From NCBI GenBank assembly GCA_964559125.1, contig CAZLGW010000027.1, positions 1 to 64,000 of the forward strand: DNA of 64,000 nt, read 5' to 3'. Positions 36,506-46,196 of this stretch are shown here, one piece after another (position 1 is the first letter of the stretch; each line of letters opens with the position of its first letter). Made by a program: the position numbers and the translations under genes. The DNA comes from Ravibacter sp964559125. Lineage in GTDB: Bacteria > Bacteroidota > Bacteroidia > Cytophagales > Spirosomataceae. Under the pieces are notes generated by a model that saw only the letters and a list, made by a program, of their open reading frames with translations, had not been told where the DNA came from and ran no database searches.

Positions 36506-39500
36506 TTAAAAACTGAGGTTGATACCCAGACTGAACGATTTCAACATCGGATAGTAAGTCCCTATTCCTCCATCCATTTGTTCCGGGTCTATATCCCTTG
36601 TTATTTTGTACACCGGAGAATAGCTCCAGAGATTGTATCCGGTAAATAGGACTTTAATATCCTGCATCCCGAATCGCTGAGTCAGTTTTTTGGGGGAATA
36701 GGCAACGGTGAGCTCTTTGAGCCGGATGTAAGCTGTATTCTGTAAATAGCGGGTTTGCGGCTGCAACTGACGGTTTGCATAAGCCATGTTTCCCTTCCAT
36801 CTCGGCCAGTAGGCATCAGGGTTTGGATTGTCATTTGTATATGAGTTTTCCAGGAAGTGTATCGGGATTTCAGCCCCCCAGTATCCGTAAGGTCCCCAAA
36901 AAGGATTTTGATGATGGGTGGGATACCAGTCCCGCTTGGCTACCCCCTGGAAAAAGGCGTTAATTGAAAAATTTCCGTAGTCCCCGCTAAGCCTGGTTCC
37001 AAATTTGTAACGGCTGGCCATGTTCCCGATAATCGACAGGTCGCCTGGATTATGAATAGTTCTGTCGCCCCAGTCTACCTTTCCGTCGCCGTTAAGGTCT
37101 GCGAATTTGACATCGCCCGGTTTAGCAGGCATCCCTCCGACGTTTGGCAAGATAAAGCTTTGGTTTGCATGACTATCGATATCTGCCTGGTCTCTAAATA
37201 GTCCTACGGTGGTCAGCCCCCAGATTTCACCTATTGTCATTCCTTCATAATATCCGGCAGTCCGAAGATCGGGATCAATTACCAGTGTGCCTTGCGGATT
37301 GTTAAATTTCGTGATCCGTGACACGTCGTCTGCCAGAGTAAACTGTATTGCATAGTTAAGGGGCCTGCCTGCTTGGATCTGGTCACGCCAGGTTACAGAT
37401 AGCTCAAAGCCTTTTGTGTCAAGATCGGCATAGTTTCCCTGAGGCATTGCCGCCCCGAAAACGCCCGGTAGAAGCGGACCGGCTGTGATCATATCTGTTG
37501 TAGTCCTGCGGAACCAGTCGAACACCACGCTAAGCCTGCTCCTGAACATATCCACATCCAGTCCGATATCGAAGGTTGTGGATGTTTCCCAGGTAAAGTT
37601 GTCAGCCAGTACAGCCGGGTTCCTGGTAGCAACAGGTCTGGCTCCCTGAAGGATTTTCGAGGTCTGACTGCCTCGTATCTGCGGTAAATACAGATAAGGA
37701 CTGATCTGGCTGTTACCAAGAGAACCGTAAGAAAACCTTGGTTTAAGGTTATCTAACCATTTAACACTCCCTTTCAAAAAAGGCTCCTCGCTTAATCGCC
37801 ACCCGACAGAGAAGGAAGGGAAAAAGCCGAATTGTTGAGAAGGGGGGAATTTAGAAGATCCATCATACCTTCCGTTCAACTCCAATAAGTACCTATCTTT
37901 GAATATGTAATTTATCCGGGAGAAGTAGCCCAGGTTTGCCCAGTCGCTTCCTCCCCCCCCAATAGCAAAATTATCTCCGGTAGCAAGATTAAAAGCTTCC
38001 AATTCGGGAATAATCAAATTCGTGCGGTTTACATTCAGGTACCTTGTTTTGCTTATTTCGATATTGGTTCCTCCCAGAATTTTGAAGCTGTGGTCTCCAA
38101 ACTGTTCCGAATAGTTTCCAAATAGATTGTAATTAAAATAGTTTAATGCAGTCTTGTTGTTTGTGAGGCGAGAGTCTCCAACACTTATAATTTGTCCCGG
38201 GACGTTGCTATAGGGTACCGGAATTATCTTTTGGTGGGTCTCAACAGTCCGGTTCCTGAAAGTAAAATTTCCCTGTAGATTTAACTTGTTTTTTATTATT
38301 GAAGCATCGAAGGCGGCATTTGCTAGTATTTGTCCTTGTCGCGTCCTTGATTCGCTGAATCCTTGAAGGAGACCAACTGTCTGGGAGCCGATTAACGTGT
38401 AAGAGCCATCCGGGTTAAAGGGAACACCCATTGGTGTTGCGCCACTTAAGACATACATGTTTTGAAATACACCGTCGCCACTAAAAGGATCAGTGTAGGA
38501 GTTGGCTGAATAATGGATATTACTATTCACATCGAGCCATTTCAGAGGCTTTACTGACCCCTTTATGCGCATGTCGTAGGACTTGAATTTGTCTGATCTG
38601 AACTTATACATTCCGTCTTGGGAGAAGTAGCGGCCTGACATGTAGTAGGATGATTTTTCGTTACCTCCCGATGCGGTAAGATTATGTTCCATTGATGGCA
38701 TATCGTCTTTGTACAGTAAATCCCACCAATCGGTATTTCCGTAATACATATAGGTTCCTGTCGAAGGGTTAATGCCTACGTCAGGTCTTCCGTGACCAGG
38801 GTTCTCAGATCGATATTTAAGTTCATCAAGATATTCCTGTGAGAAATTGATACCGACGTTACCAACGGTTGTAGGCGTTCTTGTTCCGCCATAGAGTTCC
38901 GTAAAGCTTTCCATGTACATTTTTGCCCATAAGTAGCTGTCTTGCAATACTTCTCGTCTGGCAGTTCTGGCGTTTGCTGTAAAATTAGCCGTATATCTGA
39001 GCTGCGATTTTGTGCCCGGATTCTTGGTGGTGATCAGAATGACACCGAAAGCGCCGCGAGAACCATAAATAGCAGCAGAAGCGGCATCTTTCAATACGGA
39101 AATACTCTGGATATCTTCCGGATTCAGGGTACTGGGATCTCCTTCTGCACCATCTACCAAAATCAAAGCCGAACCTCCCGCTCCAATAGAAGTAACTCCT
39201 CGGATATTATAGGAAGGGTTAGCATTAGGTCTTCCACTATTGAAGGTGATATTCAGACCCGGAATCTGTCCTTGCAATGCCCGTGAAACGTTCGGTACAG
39301 AGAGGTTCTCTATCACCTTACCATCCAGTTGATCTACTGCTCCGGTGAGATTGATTTTTTTAATCGTCCCATACCCGACCGCCACTACTTCGTTTAGTGT
39401 TGTTATTTCTTCTTCGAGAATTACATTTATCTCAGATTGAGACCCTGCGGCTATTTCCTGAGATTTGAATCCCACAAAACTGAAGATCAAAGTCTGGTTT

Positions 39501-39718
39501 GCTCCAACATTGATTTCGTACCGTCCTTCCGCATCCGTAAGGGTGCCGGTCTGGGTACCTTTGATTACTACCGTTACGCCTGGTACCACTGAGTTGTCAG
39601 ATGCTGATGTGATCACACCCCGGATCTGCCGCTGCTGGGCGACCGCTGAAATAACACTTGTTATAAACAGTGTCATCAGAAGAAATACCCTGATTTTTGG
39701 AATGTACCTATGCTTCAT
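36506..39718 (-). CDS. SusC/RagA-family TonB-linked outer-membrane receptor
   Basis: A 1070-residue TonB-dependent importer. Signal peptide 1-28 (VISAVAQ), then a carboxypeptidase-regulatory-like domain (IRGVITSASDNSVVPGVTV, residues 33-110). The plug follows, with VAVGYGTIKKINLTGAV and IQSISVLKDAASAAIYGSRGAFGVI. The 22-strand barrel ends in FSLGINLSF. With SusD it forms the uptake complex for an oligosaccharide. It has the first promoter of the long block: a TATATTTG -7 element at 39800-39807, overlapped by an inverted repeat likely bound by the divergent GntR regulator. Confidence 0.94.
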   Translation of the reverse strand: MKHRYIPKIRVFLLMTLFITSVISAVAQQRQIRGVITSASDNSVVPGVTVVIKGTQTGTLTDAEGRYEINVGANQTLIFSFVGFKSQEIAAGSQSEINVILEEEITTLNEVVAVGYGTIKKINLTGAVDQLDGKVIENLSVPNVSRALQGQIPGLNITFNSGRPNANPSYNIRGVTSIGAGGSALILVDGAEGDPSTLNPEDIQSISVLKDAASAAIYGSRGAFGVILITTKNPGTKSQLRYTANFTANARTARREVLQDSYLWAKMYMESFTELYGGTRTPTTVGNVGINFSQEYLDELKYRSENPGHGRPDVGINPSTGTYMYYGNTDWWDLLYKDDMPSMEHNLTASGGNEKSSYYMSGRYFSQDGMYKFRSDKFKSYDMRIKGSVKPLKWLDVNSNIHYSANSYTDPFSGDGVFQNMYVLSGATPMGVPFNPDGSYTLIGSQTVGLLQGFSESRTRQGQILANAAFDASIIKNKLNLQGNFTFRNRTVETHQKIIPVPYSNVPGQIISVGDSRLTNNKTALNYFNYNLFGNYSEQFGDHSFKILGGTNIEISKTRYLNVNRTNLIIPELEAFNLATGDNFAIGGGGSDWANLGYFSRINYIFKDRYLLELNGRYDGSSKFPPSQQFGFFPSFSVGWRLSEEPFLKGSVKWLDNLKPRFSYGSLGNSQISPYLYLPQIRGSQTSKILQGARPVATRNPAVLADNFTWETSTTFDIGLDVDMFRSRLSVVFDWFRRTTTDMITAGPLLPGVFGAAMPQGNYADLDTKGFELSVTWRDQIQAGRPLNYAIQFTLADDVSRITKFNNPQGTLVIDPDLRTAGYYEGMTIGEIWGLTTVGLFRDQADIDSHANQSFILPNVGGMPAKPGDVKFADLNGDGKVDWGDRTIHNPGDLSIIGNMASRYKFGTRLSGDYGNFSINAFFQGVAKRDWYPTHHQNPFWGPYGYWGAEIPIHFLENSYTNDNPNPDAYWPRWKGNMAYANRQLQPQTRYLQNTAYIRLKELTVAYSPKKLTQRFGMQDIKVLFTGYNLWSYSPVYKITRDIDPEQMDGGIGTYYPMLKSFSLGINLSF

Positions 39719-39788
39719 GTTGTAAAGGGGTTTGTTATTAGTTGAACATATGGTAAAGGTTATTTTATAAGGAATTATACACTAAGTT

Positions 39789-39807
39789 TATTTGTTGGAC
39801 AAATATA
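39789..39807 (-). promoter_or_regulatory. susC -7 element overlapped by a GntR-type operator
   Basis: On the minus strand 39800-39807 reads TATATTTG, a perfect TAnnTTTG. A 17-bp perfect inverted repeat, tatttgt-tgg-acaaata (39789-39805), covers it. Its GT...AC core fits the general GntR operator form N(y)GT-N(x)-AC-N(y). Bound regulator would block the susC promoter. It lies midway between susC and the divergent GntR gene. Confidence 0.6.
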
Positions 39808-39887
39808 AAAATAATTTTTAACTATCTATTTAATTATAGAATTATTTTAATGTTCTAATAAATAGAGGTTCCTTCGGTAAAAGATGC

Positions 39888-39895
39888 TATTTTTG
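39888..39895 (+). promoter_or_regulatory. candidate -7 element of the GntR gene
   Basis: The sequence tatttttg matches TAnnTTTG, 22 nt before the ATG at 39918. The leader would be short. No clear -33 TTG is seen. Confidence 0.4.
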
Positions 39896-39917
39896 AGGCG
39901 TAAAGTTTAAAGTCAGT

Positions 39918-40634
39918 ATGAGTAGAAACAGCGTATCACCCCTTGTTCCCCTGGGCTCCCTGTCGATGACAGACCGTGTGGAGAATATTCTCCGGGAGTA
40001 TTTTGCAGAAAATAAATTCAAGCCCGGAGACGCGCTGCCGAATGAAACGGATATAGCCGCCCAGCTCAATGTGAGCCGTAATGTAGTCAGGGAAGCTTTG
40101 AGCCGGCTACGGATGCTGGGCATGATCGAAGCCAGGCCGAGGCGGGGCATGATCATCGCGCAGCCCGATCTGCTTGCCGGGCTCGAGAAAGTGCTGAACC
40201 CGCTTATTCTCAGTATCGACAATCTGAAGGATATTTTCGAAATGCGTCTTATCCTGGAAATGGGGATAGCAGAATTCCTATTTGCCAGAAAGACAAAAAA
40301 GGATATTGAAGAACTGGAGGCTCTGGTTATGAGCCAGAAAGATGCCTTTGTGCCCAGCAAAGAAGAGGAGGTCGCTTTTCACGGAAAATTGTATGAGATG
40401 ACCGGCAATGAAACTTTTACGCGGTTTCAGACTTTGCTGATGCCTGTTTTCGATCACGTGTTTTCGGAGTACTATGATAAAGGAGCGAAAGTAAGTATTC
40501 CGAATCCTGTCATACACCGGGACCTTGTCGAAGTACTGAAAAACGGGAACTCAGACGATTTCAGAAAGGCTATGTATACGCATCTACAGCCTTATTATAT
40601 ATCAGGGCATATTATGCCGAGGGGGAGAAGCTAG
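39918..40634 (+). CDS. FadR-type GntR-family transcriptional regulator
   Basis: A 238-residue repressor-like protein. Residues 15-85 form the winged helix (TDRVENILREYFAENKFKPGD, then LNVSRNVVREALSRLRMLGMIEARPRRG). The FCD effector domain spans about 100-230, with the helical pattern IFEMRLILEMGIAEFLFARK and a metal-binding His in FHGKLYEMTGN and HRDLVEVL. FCD proteins sense carboxylated metabolites, often sugar acids. This fits the acid-type transporter and aldolases in the divergent block. It is probably the local repressor, released by a pathway intermediate. Confidence 0.9.
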   Translation: MSRNSVSPLVPLGSLSMTDRVENILREYFAENKFKPGDALPNETDIAAQLNVSRNVVREALSRLRMLGMIEARPRRGMIIAQPDLLAGLEKVLNPLILSIDNLKDIFEMRLILEMGIAEFLFARKTKKDIEELEALVMSQKDAFVPSKEEEVAFHGKLYEMTGNETFTRFQTLLMPVFDHVFSEYYDKGAKVSIPNPVIHRDLVEVLKNGNSDDFRKAMYTHLQPYYISGHIMPRGRS

Positions 40635-40677
40635 ACTCTTTGAGATCTAATTCGCTACCCTACTTCTTTATCAATAT

Positions 40678-43600
40678 ATGCCGGGGAAATTTATATACCC
40701 TTTTTTGTGTTTTGTTTTTACGGCTGCATACGGCTTTGCGCAGGCGCCTGACCATGTCATCATCAGTGAATTTATGGCGGGCAACACCGGCACCTATTCA
40801 GACCAGGATGATAGTTACGAAGACTGGATAGAGTTTTATAATCCGACAGAAAACGCAATTGACCTGACAGGCTACTACCTGACCGACAACCTGTCTAACC
40901 TGACCAAGGCACAGCTTGTAGCCGGTAGCGAGTCGCTGGTAGTTCCGGCCGGGGGGTATTTGATCATATGGGCCAGCGGCAAGAATACCCTATACAATAA
41001 TCATGTCAGCTGGGGTCTTTCCGCCGATGGGGAGTCGATCGCGTTGGTGGATCCCTACGGTACGACCATACTCGACAGCTTTACATTCCCCGCCCAGCGC
41101 GCGGATGTATCCATGGGTCGTCGTAACGAAACGAGTGATGAATGGGTGTGGTTTACAGACCCTACTCCGTTTGGCAGCAATAGCTCTTCTACAGGATATA
41201 TCGGTTTTCTCGACCCTCCCACATTCAGCGATACCGGCGGGTTTTATACTGTTCCGTTTGACCTCTCCCTTAGCGCCCCGGAAGGCGTGACCATCTTATA
41301 CACGCTGGATGGGTCTGAGCCCGCAGCTGAAAACATTGGCGGCACCACCTATACCTACAAGCAAAGCTATCCGTATTCACCCGGCTCTTTGCCCGGGCCA
41401 CTGCTGGAAGGCCAGGTTGTAACGTATACCTATTCGGGGTCGATCGGCATAGCAGACCGCACCAGTGAGGCGAACCGGTTCAGCATGATGTCTTCAACGT
41501 ATCATGCGTCGCCCAACTCATATATCCCCAATCAGCCGGTAAAAAAAGGTACTGTGGTCAAGGCAAAAGCAGTACGGGAAGGATATCTGGAAAGTAATTC
41601 GGAGACCCACACCTATTTTGGATTTAACAACCATTATTCTGTCCCGGTGTTTTCCCTGACGACCTCTCCGGAAAACCTGTTTGGCTATAAAAACGGGATA
41701 TACAATGCGGGGATCGATTTTGACAAATGGCGCTGTGATAACCCATCGCTCACGGTTAACGAGGGAAGGCCGGCGAATTATCAAAGAAGCGGCTCTGAAT
41801 GGGAATATCCGCTAAGCCTGGAGCTATTTTTGCCTGGTGCGAACGAGCGGGTCACAGCGACGAACGCTGGGTTCAGAGGGCAGGGAGGATGGTCGAGAGC
41901 TTTCCCGCAAAAATCTTTAAGGCTCTATTTCAGGAGCAGGTACGGGAACAGTACATTAAACCATACCCTTTTTCCCGATAGTGAAGAATCTCAGTTTAGC
42001 AGGATAATCCTGCGTAATTGGGGAAATGACCATCAACATGGGCTTATACGTGACGCAGCGGTTCAGCGAACGGTAAGAAGGCTCAGATTTGAAACTCAAA
42101 AGTCGCAACCGGTTGCTGCTTACATCAACGGAGAGTACTGGGGTATCCTGGATGCCAAAACCAGGTACGATACAAAATACTTTGAAAGAGAATACGGGAT
42201 CCCGGAAGATGACCTGGAGTTGCTGGAGAACGATGCTGAGATTAACGAGGGCTCAAGTAACACGCATTATCTTACTATGAGGAACTTTATCCGTGACAAT
42301 GATATGAGCGTTGCGGAAAGCTATTCCCATGTTCAAACACTCATGGATGTCGAGAACTTCATTGATTATCAATTGACCGAGATTTATTTTGGGAATATAG
42401 ACTGGCCTCAGAATAATATCAGGTACTATCGAAAAAAAACGGCTGCTTATGAACCAAATGCCCCCTTGAACCATGACGGTCGGTGGAGATGGTTGCTCTA
42501 TGACATAGATCAAACGATGGAGCTTTTTAATGCTTCTACTGCAGATTTGAATTCGCTCGAACGGGCAATTAATTATAATTCTCCCTGGGTATCGGTAATT
42601 TTGAAGAATTTATTGGATAACGCTGATTTCAAAAAGAGCTTTATTGTCCGCTATGCCGACCTGCTGAACGTCGTTTTCAATGCGGAAGAGGTCAACAAAT
42701 CGATTGCGTATTATGAAGATATTCTCCGCCCCGAAATTAGCGAACATCGGACCCGGTGGCGGAATAGTACGGTATCGACATGGAACTCACAACTGAACGT
42801 CATGAAAAACTATGCGAACCGGAGGCAAAGCCATACCCGGGCCCACTTACGGGATCAATTCTCCTTAAGCAGTGAGCAGCAGTTGAACCTGACTGTTGTA
42901 AATGCGGAAGGTAAAGCCTACGTGCAGGTGAACACGCTTCACCTTGCACCCGGAGAGGCGGGGATCGACGAAGAAGTAACCGAATGGAGCGGCCTTTATT
43001 ATCCTGATTATCCTGTGATGCTGACTGCGCATGCGCAGCCCGGGAAGCGGTTTGCTCACTGGGAAGGCGATGTGAGCAGTACCAGTACCACGATCCGGAT
43101 CACCCTGGCTGGCACGACAAATGTACAGGCGATTTTTGAAGATGAAGTAGCGCCGGATTTATTGCACTACTGGCACTTCAACGGCGTGAATGATTACTTC
43201 AACAACATTGCAGCAGATTATACGCTGAGCGGATTGGATCCGGGAGTAGTCATGTATGCGGGCAAGGATGGGGCCGTTTTGGAAGGAGAAAACGGCGGTA
43301 TGGATGGCACTAATACGAGCAGTGGCTCTACCTTAAACGTTGTGGAAGGCTATATAAGCGGCCGCGCGCTCAGGCTCCGTAACCCCTCGAATGAAAAGGA
43401 ACTGATCTTTAAACTTCCATCCCAGGGGTACCGGAATTTAAAATTGGCTTATGCCACGCACCGTACGAACAATGGGGCTCAGACGCAAAGGCTGCTTTAT
43501 ACGACCAACTACGTGGCTGCTTCCTCCGGAGCCCGGACTGCTTCCACAGAGTGGCATGCACTGGGGGAGGCGATAAATGTGCCTACCGCTTTTGAATTGG

Positions 43601-44280
43601 TGTCGCTTGCTTTACCTTCTGATGTTTATGGCTCTGACAATTTTGCCTTCAAGGTTCAATTTGAAGGAAGTAACGCCTCTGACCCTTCCGAGGGCAACAA
43701 CCGGTTTGATAATTTTACTTTCCATGGCACGTACGATGCTCCTTTGCCGGCACGTCTTATCGCTTTTGAAGTAGGCCGGGAAAGCCATACCGCTGTTTTA
43801 CAGTGGCGTACCGCCGAAGAGGTGGGTTTCAACCGCTTTGAAATAGCGCATAGTACTGATGGCGATGCCTGGAACAAGGCAGGCGAAATAATGGCGAAAG
43901 GAGGAAGGGGCCCCAACGATTACCGGTTTACTGTAGCCTTGCAGGATCGCCGTAACTATTACCGTTTAAAAATGATAGACGATGACGGGAGCATAAGCTA
44001 TAGTGTTATTAAGACATTGTTATATGCTCCGCCTGTTGCCAAAGAGCTGATCCTTGCGCCTAATCCGGCGATCAGCGGCCGGTTTATGATCAATTATGAT
44101 TTTGACGAGGGCAAGGATTATTCGATCATGGTATTTAGTTTATCCGGAACGGAGGTATACAGAAACGACCTTATCACTTCCTCAGAAGTTAATTTAGAAA
44201 ATCTTAATCCCGGCATTTATTTACTGAAGCTGACAGACAGTAGTGGGGAAACCGGGACTCAAAGAATAGTGATTGATTGA
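40678..44280 (+). CDS. large T9SS-secreted protein with lamin-tail, CotH and InlB-like domains
   Basis: A 1200-residue secreted protein. Signal 1-22 (YGFAQ), then a lamin-tail domain (about 25-150: IISEFMAGNTGTYSDQDDSYEDWIEFYNP). A chitobiase/HYR-like domain follows (about 180-320, ITLYTLDGSEP-type), then a CotH kinase-like domain (about 340-720: YINGEYWGIL, YDIDQTMELF). After it come an Ig/InlB B-repeat-like module (PVMLTAHAQPGKRFAHWEGD), a jelly-roll region, a type-I-like module (LQWRTAEEVGFNRFEI) and a type A T9SS sorting domain (LAPNPAISGRF to GIYLLKLTDSSGE). CotH of Bacillus phosphorylates spore coat proteins, and surface CotH proteins in Bacteroidota are uncharacterised. Confidence 0.85.
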   Translation: MPGKFIYPFLCFVFTAAYGFAQAPDHVIISEFMAGNTGTYSDQDDSYEDWIEFYNPTENAIDLTGYYLTDNLSNLTKAQLVAGSESLVVPAGGYLIIWASGKNTLYNNHVSWGLSADGESIALVDPYGTTILDSFTFPAQRADVSMGRRNETSDEWVWFTDPTPFGSNSSSTGYIGFLDPPTFSDTGGFYTVPFDLSLSAPEGVTILYTLDGSEPAAENIGGTTYTYKQSYPYSPGSLPGPLLEGQVVTYTYSGSIGIADRTSEANRFSMMSSTYHASPNSYIPNQPVKKGTVVKAKAVREGYLESNSETHTYFGFNNHYSVPVFSLTTSPENLFGYKNGIYNAGIDFDKWRCDNPSLTVNEGRPANYQRSGSEWEYPLSLELFLPGANERVTATNAGFRGQGGWSRAFPQKSLRLYFRSRYGNSTLNHTLFPDSEESQFSRIILRNWGNDHQHGLIRDAAVQRTVRRLRFETQKSQPVAAYINGEYWGILDAKTRYDTKYFEREYGIPEDDLELLENDAEINEGSSNTHYLTMRNFIRDNDMSVAESYSHVQTLMDVENFIDYQLTEIYFGNIDWPQNNIRYYRKKTAAYEPNAPLNHDGRWRWLLYDIDQTMELFNASTADLNSLERAINYNSPWVSVILKNLLDNADFKKSFIVRYADLLNVVFNAEEVNKSIAYYEDILRPEISEHRTRWRNSTVSTWNSQLNVMKNYANRRQSHTRAHLRDQFSLSSEQQLNLTVVNAEGKAYVQVNTLHLAPGEAGIDEEVTEWSGLYYPDYPVMLTAHAQPGKRFAHWEGDVSSTSTTIRITLAGTTNVQAIFEDEVAPDLLHYWHFNGVNDYFNNIAADYTLSGLDPGVVMYAGKDGAVLEGENGGMDGTNTSSGSTLNVVEGYISGRALRLRNPSNEKELIFKLPSQGYRNLKLAYATHRTNNGAQTQRLLYTTNYVAASSGARTASTEWHALGEAINVPTAFELVSLALPSDVYGSDNFAFKVQFEGSNASDPSEGNNRFDNFTFHGTYDAPLPARLIAFEVGRESHTAVLQWRTAEEVGFNRFEIAHSTDGDAWNKAGEIMAKGGRGPNDYRFTVALQDRRNYYRLKMIDDDGSISYSVIKTLLYAPPVAKELILAPNPAISGRFMINYDFDEGKDYSIMVFSLSGTEVYRNDLITSSEVNLENLNPGIYLLKLTDSSGETGTQRIVID

Positions 44281-44324
44281 TAAAAATTCGAGATTACTGT
44301 TGTCCGGTAGAATTGATTATTTAA

Positions 44325-45458
44325 ATGAAAACCAAAGCAGCCGTCCTTCACCAGGTTGGAGGCCATTCGAGGCCATATGGTGAATCAAAACCATTAAAAA
44401 TAGAAGAAGTAGAACTCGGCAAACCCGGAAAGGAAGAAGTTGTTGTACAGATTAAAGCTGCAGGACTTTGTCATTCCGATTTATCCGTAATTGACGGAAA
44501 CCGTCCGAGACCAATACCAATGGTACTTGGTCACGAGGCAGCGGGAGTAATTGTAGAATTAGGTGAAGGCGTAAAAGGTTTTGAATCAGGCGATCACGTT
44601 GTCTTCGCTTTTCTCCCTTCCTGCGGACATTGTGAATATTGTATGTCCGGCAGAGCAGCCCTTTGTAACCCGGGCGCAAAAGCCAACAATGAGGGTGTTC
44701 TTTTGAACGGAGACCGGAAAATTAAAAACCGGAACGGAGAAACGTATTACCACCATTTAGGAGTTTCCGGATTTGCAGAATATGCCGTAGCTTCCATATA
44801 TTCTCTTGTTAAAATTGACAAATCTTACCCGTTTGAAATCGCAGCTCTTTTCGGTTGTGCGGTAATGACAGGAGTTGGAGCAGTTGTTCACACTGCACAG
44901 GTACGTACCGGGGAATCGGTTTTGGTCGTCGGTCTCGGAGGGGTTGGCTTATCTGCTATTTTAGGCGCCAGGGCAGCAGGAGCTTCAAAAGTAATTGCAG
45001 CCGATGTGAGTCAGTCAAAACTTGATGTGGCCAGGGATTACGGTGCAACTCACGTAATTAATTCAGGGAAGGAAAATGCTCTTGAAGAATTAAAACAGGA
45101 GATGACCAGCAGCGGAGTCGATAAATCGATAGAATTTGCCGGAGTTATGCCGGCTCTTGATTTTGCTTTTAATGCTACCAAAAAAGGAGGCGTAACCGTA
45201 ACAGGAGCCCTGCCTCATCCTGATGCACGTCTAAGTCTTAACCCGTTGGTATTGGTAGCGCAGGAAAAATCTCTGAAAGGATGCTACCTGGGAAGCTGTG
45301 TTCCTTCCGTTGATATTCCGAACTTCCTGGAATTATATAAAAACGGGAGCCTTCCGGTAGATAAACTCATCACGCATCGCCTGACACTCGAAGATATCAA
45401 TGAAGGTTTCGAAAGACTGGCGAGTGGGGAAGCTATCAGGCAGGTGATAGTTTTTTAG
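44325..45458 (+). CDS. zinc-dependent alcohol dehydrogenase (MDR family)
   Basis: A 377-residue medium-chain dehydrogenase. The catalytic zinc ligands are Cys in GLCHSDLS and His-Glu in GHEAAGV. The structural zinc cluster is CGHCEYCMSGRAALC. The NAD(H) loop is VGLGGVGLSA. The length and the zinc lobe place it near class III-like alcohol dehydrogenases. It is not part of an obvious operon; the next gene starts 87 nt later and is a toxin-antitoxin type. Substrate not assignable. Confidence 0.9.
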   Translation: MKTKAAVLHQVGGHSRPYGESKPLKIEEVELGKPGKEEVVVQIKAAGLCHSDLSVIDGNRPRPIPMVLGHEAAGVIVELGEGVKGFESGDHVVFAFLPSCGHCEYCMSGRAALCNPGAKANNEGVLLNGDRKIKNRNGETYYHHLGVSGFAEYAVASIYSLVKIDKSYPFEIAALFGCAVMTGVGAVVHTAQVRTGESVLVVGLGGVGLSAILGARAAGASKVIAADVSQSKLDVARDYGATHVINSGKENALEELKQEMTSSGVDKSIEFAGVMPALDFAFNATKKGGVTVTGALPHPDARLSLNPLVLVAQEKSLKGCYLGSCVPSVDIPNFLELYKNGSLPVDKLITHRLTLEDINEGFERLASGEAIRQVIVF

Positions 45459-45545
45459 CCTCGGGAGACTATTATTACCGGGGGGATATGCTTACGGATT
45501 GATATAATAAAATATTAAGCGTAAATTGGGAATAAAAATAGTGTT

Positions 45546-45749
45546 ATGATAATAGAGCGGACCAGCAACGAGGTAATTATACGCCTCCCATCGTACGTAG
45601 ATACAGAGGGGTTGCAGCGCCTTGTCGATTACCTTACTTACAGAGAAGCGACAGCAAAATCGAAAGCGAAGCAATCTGATGTTGATCAGCTAGCCAGGGA
45701 AGTGAAATCCGGCTGGTGGAAAGAGAACAAAGAACGCTTCCTTAAGTGA
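45546..45749 (+). CDS. putative antitoxin of a PIN toxin-antitoxin pair
   Basis: A 67-residue protein with a short N-terminal beta segment (RTSNEVIIRLPSYVD) and a charged helical C-terminus (QLAREVKSGWWKENKERFLK) of the type that wraps a PIN toxin. Its stop overlaps the PIN start as GTGA, the usual translational coupling. No DNA-binding motif is certain. Called from context and size. Confidence 0.7.
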   Translation: MIIERTSNEVIIRLPSYVDTEGLQRLVDYLTYREATAKSKAKQSDVDQLAREVKSGWWKENKERFLK

Positions 45750-46180
45750 GAATAGTAGTTGATACCAACATTATATTCAGTGCAATTTTAAATTCAAATA
45801 GTTTGATTGGAGAATTAGTGTTTAACTCTCATAATCAATTTGAATTTTATAGTTGCGGGTATATGCGCTATGAAATTCAGAATCACTGGAAAAAGCTAAA
45901 AAAAATATCGAAGCTCTCAGAAGAACAGCTACGGATCGCCTATAATTTGGTTTTATCCAGATTGAAATTTATTAACGAGGATATTATCCCTTCGGAAATC
46001 TGGCTGAAAGCCGAACATATTACCAGCAAAATCGATATTGACGATATCGATTTTGTCGCGCTATCAGAATTCCTGGATGCAGCACTATGGACAGGCGACA
46101 AAGTACTATATAACGGATTGCGAAAAGCCGGCTTCAAAAATGTGTTAACGACAGCCGAGTTATTATCTCTCAGACTTTAG
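45746..46180 (+). CDS. PIN-domain ribonuclease, putative toxin
   Basis: A 144-residue protein starting at GTG. The PIN acidic residues are visible: first Asp in RIVVDTNIIFSAIL, Glu in the GYMRYEI helix, and Asp pairs in IDIDDIDFVALSEFLDAALWTGDKVLYNGL. The family of stand-alone PIN toxins (COG2405-like) degrades RNA unless bound by the antitoxin encoded just upstream. The pair is visibly more AT-rich than its neighbours, as expected for a mobile module. Confidence 0.85.
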   Translation: MRIVVDTNIIFSAILNSNSLIGELVFNSHNQFEFYSCGYMRYEIQNHWKKLKKISKLSEEQLRIAYNLVLSRLKFINEDIIPSEIWLKAEHITSKIDIDDIDFVALSEFLDAALWTGDKVLYNGLRKAGFKNVLTTAELLSLRL

Positions 46181-46196
46181 AATTCATGGCTTGGTA

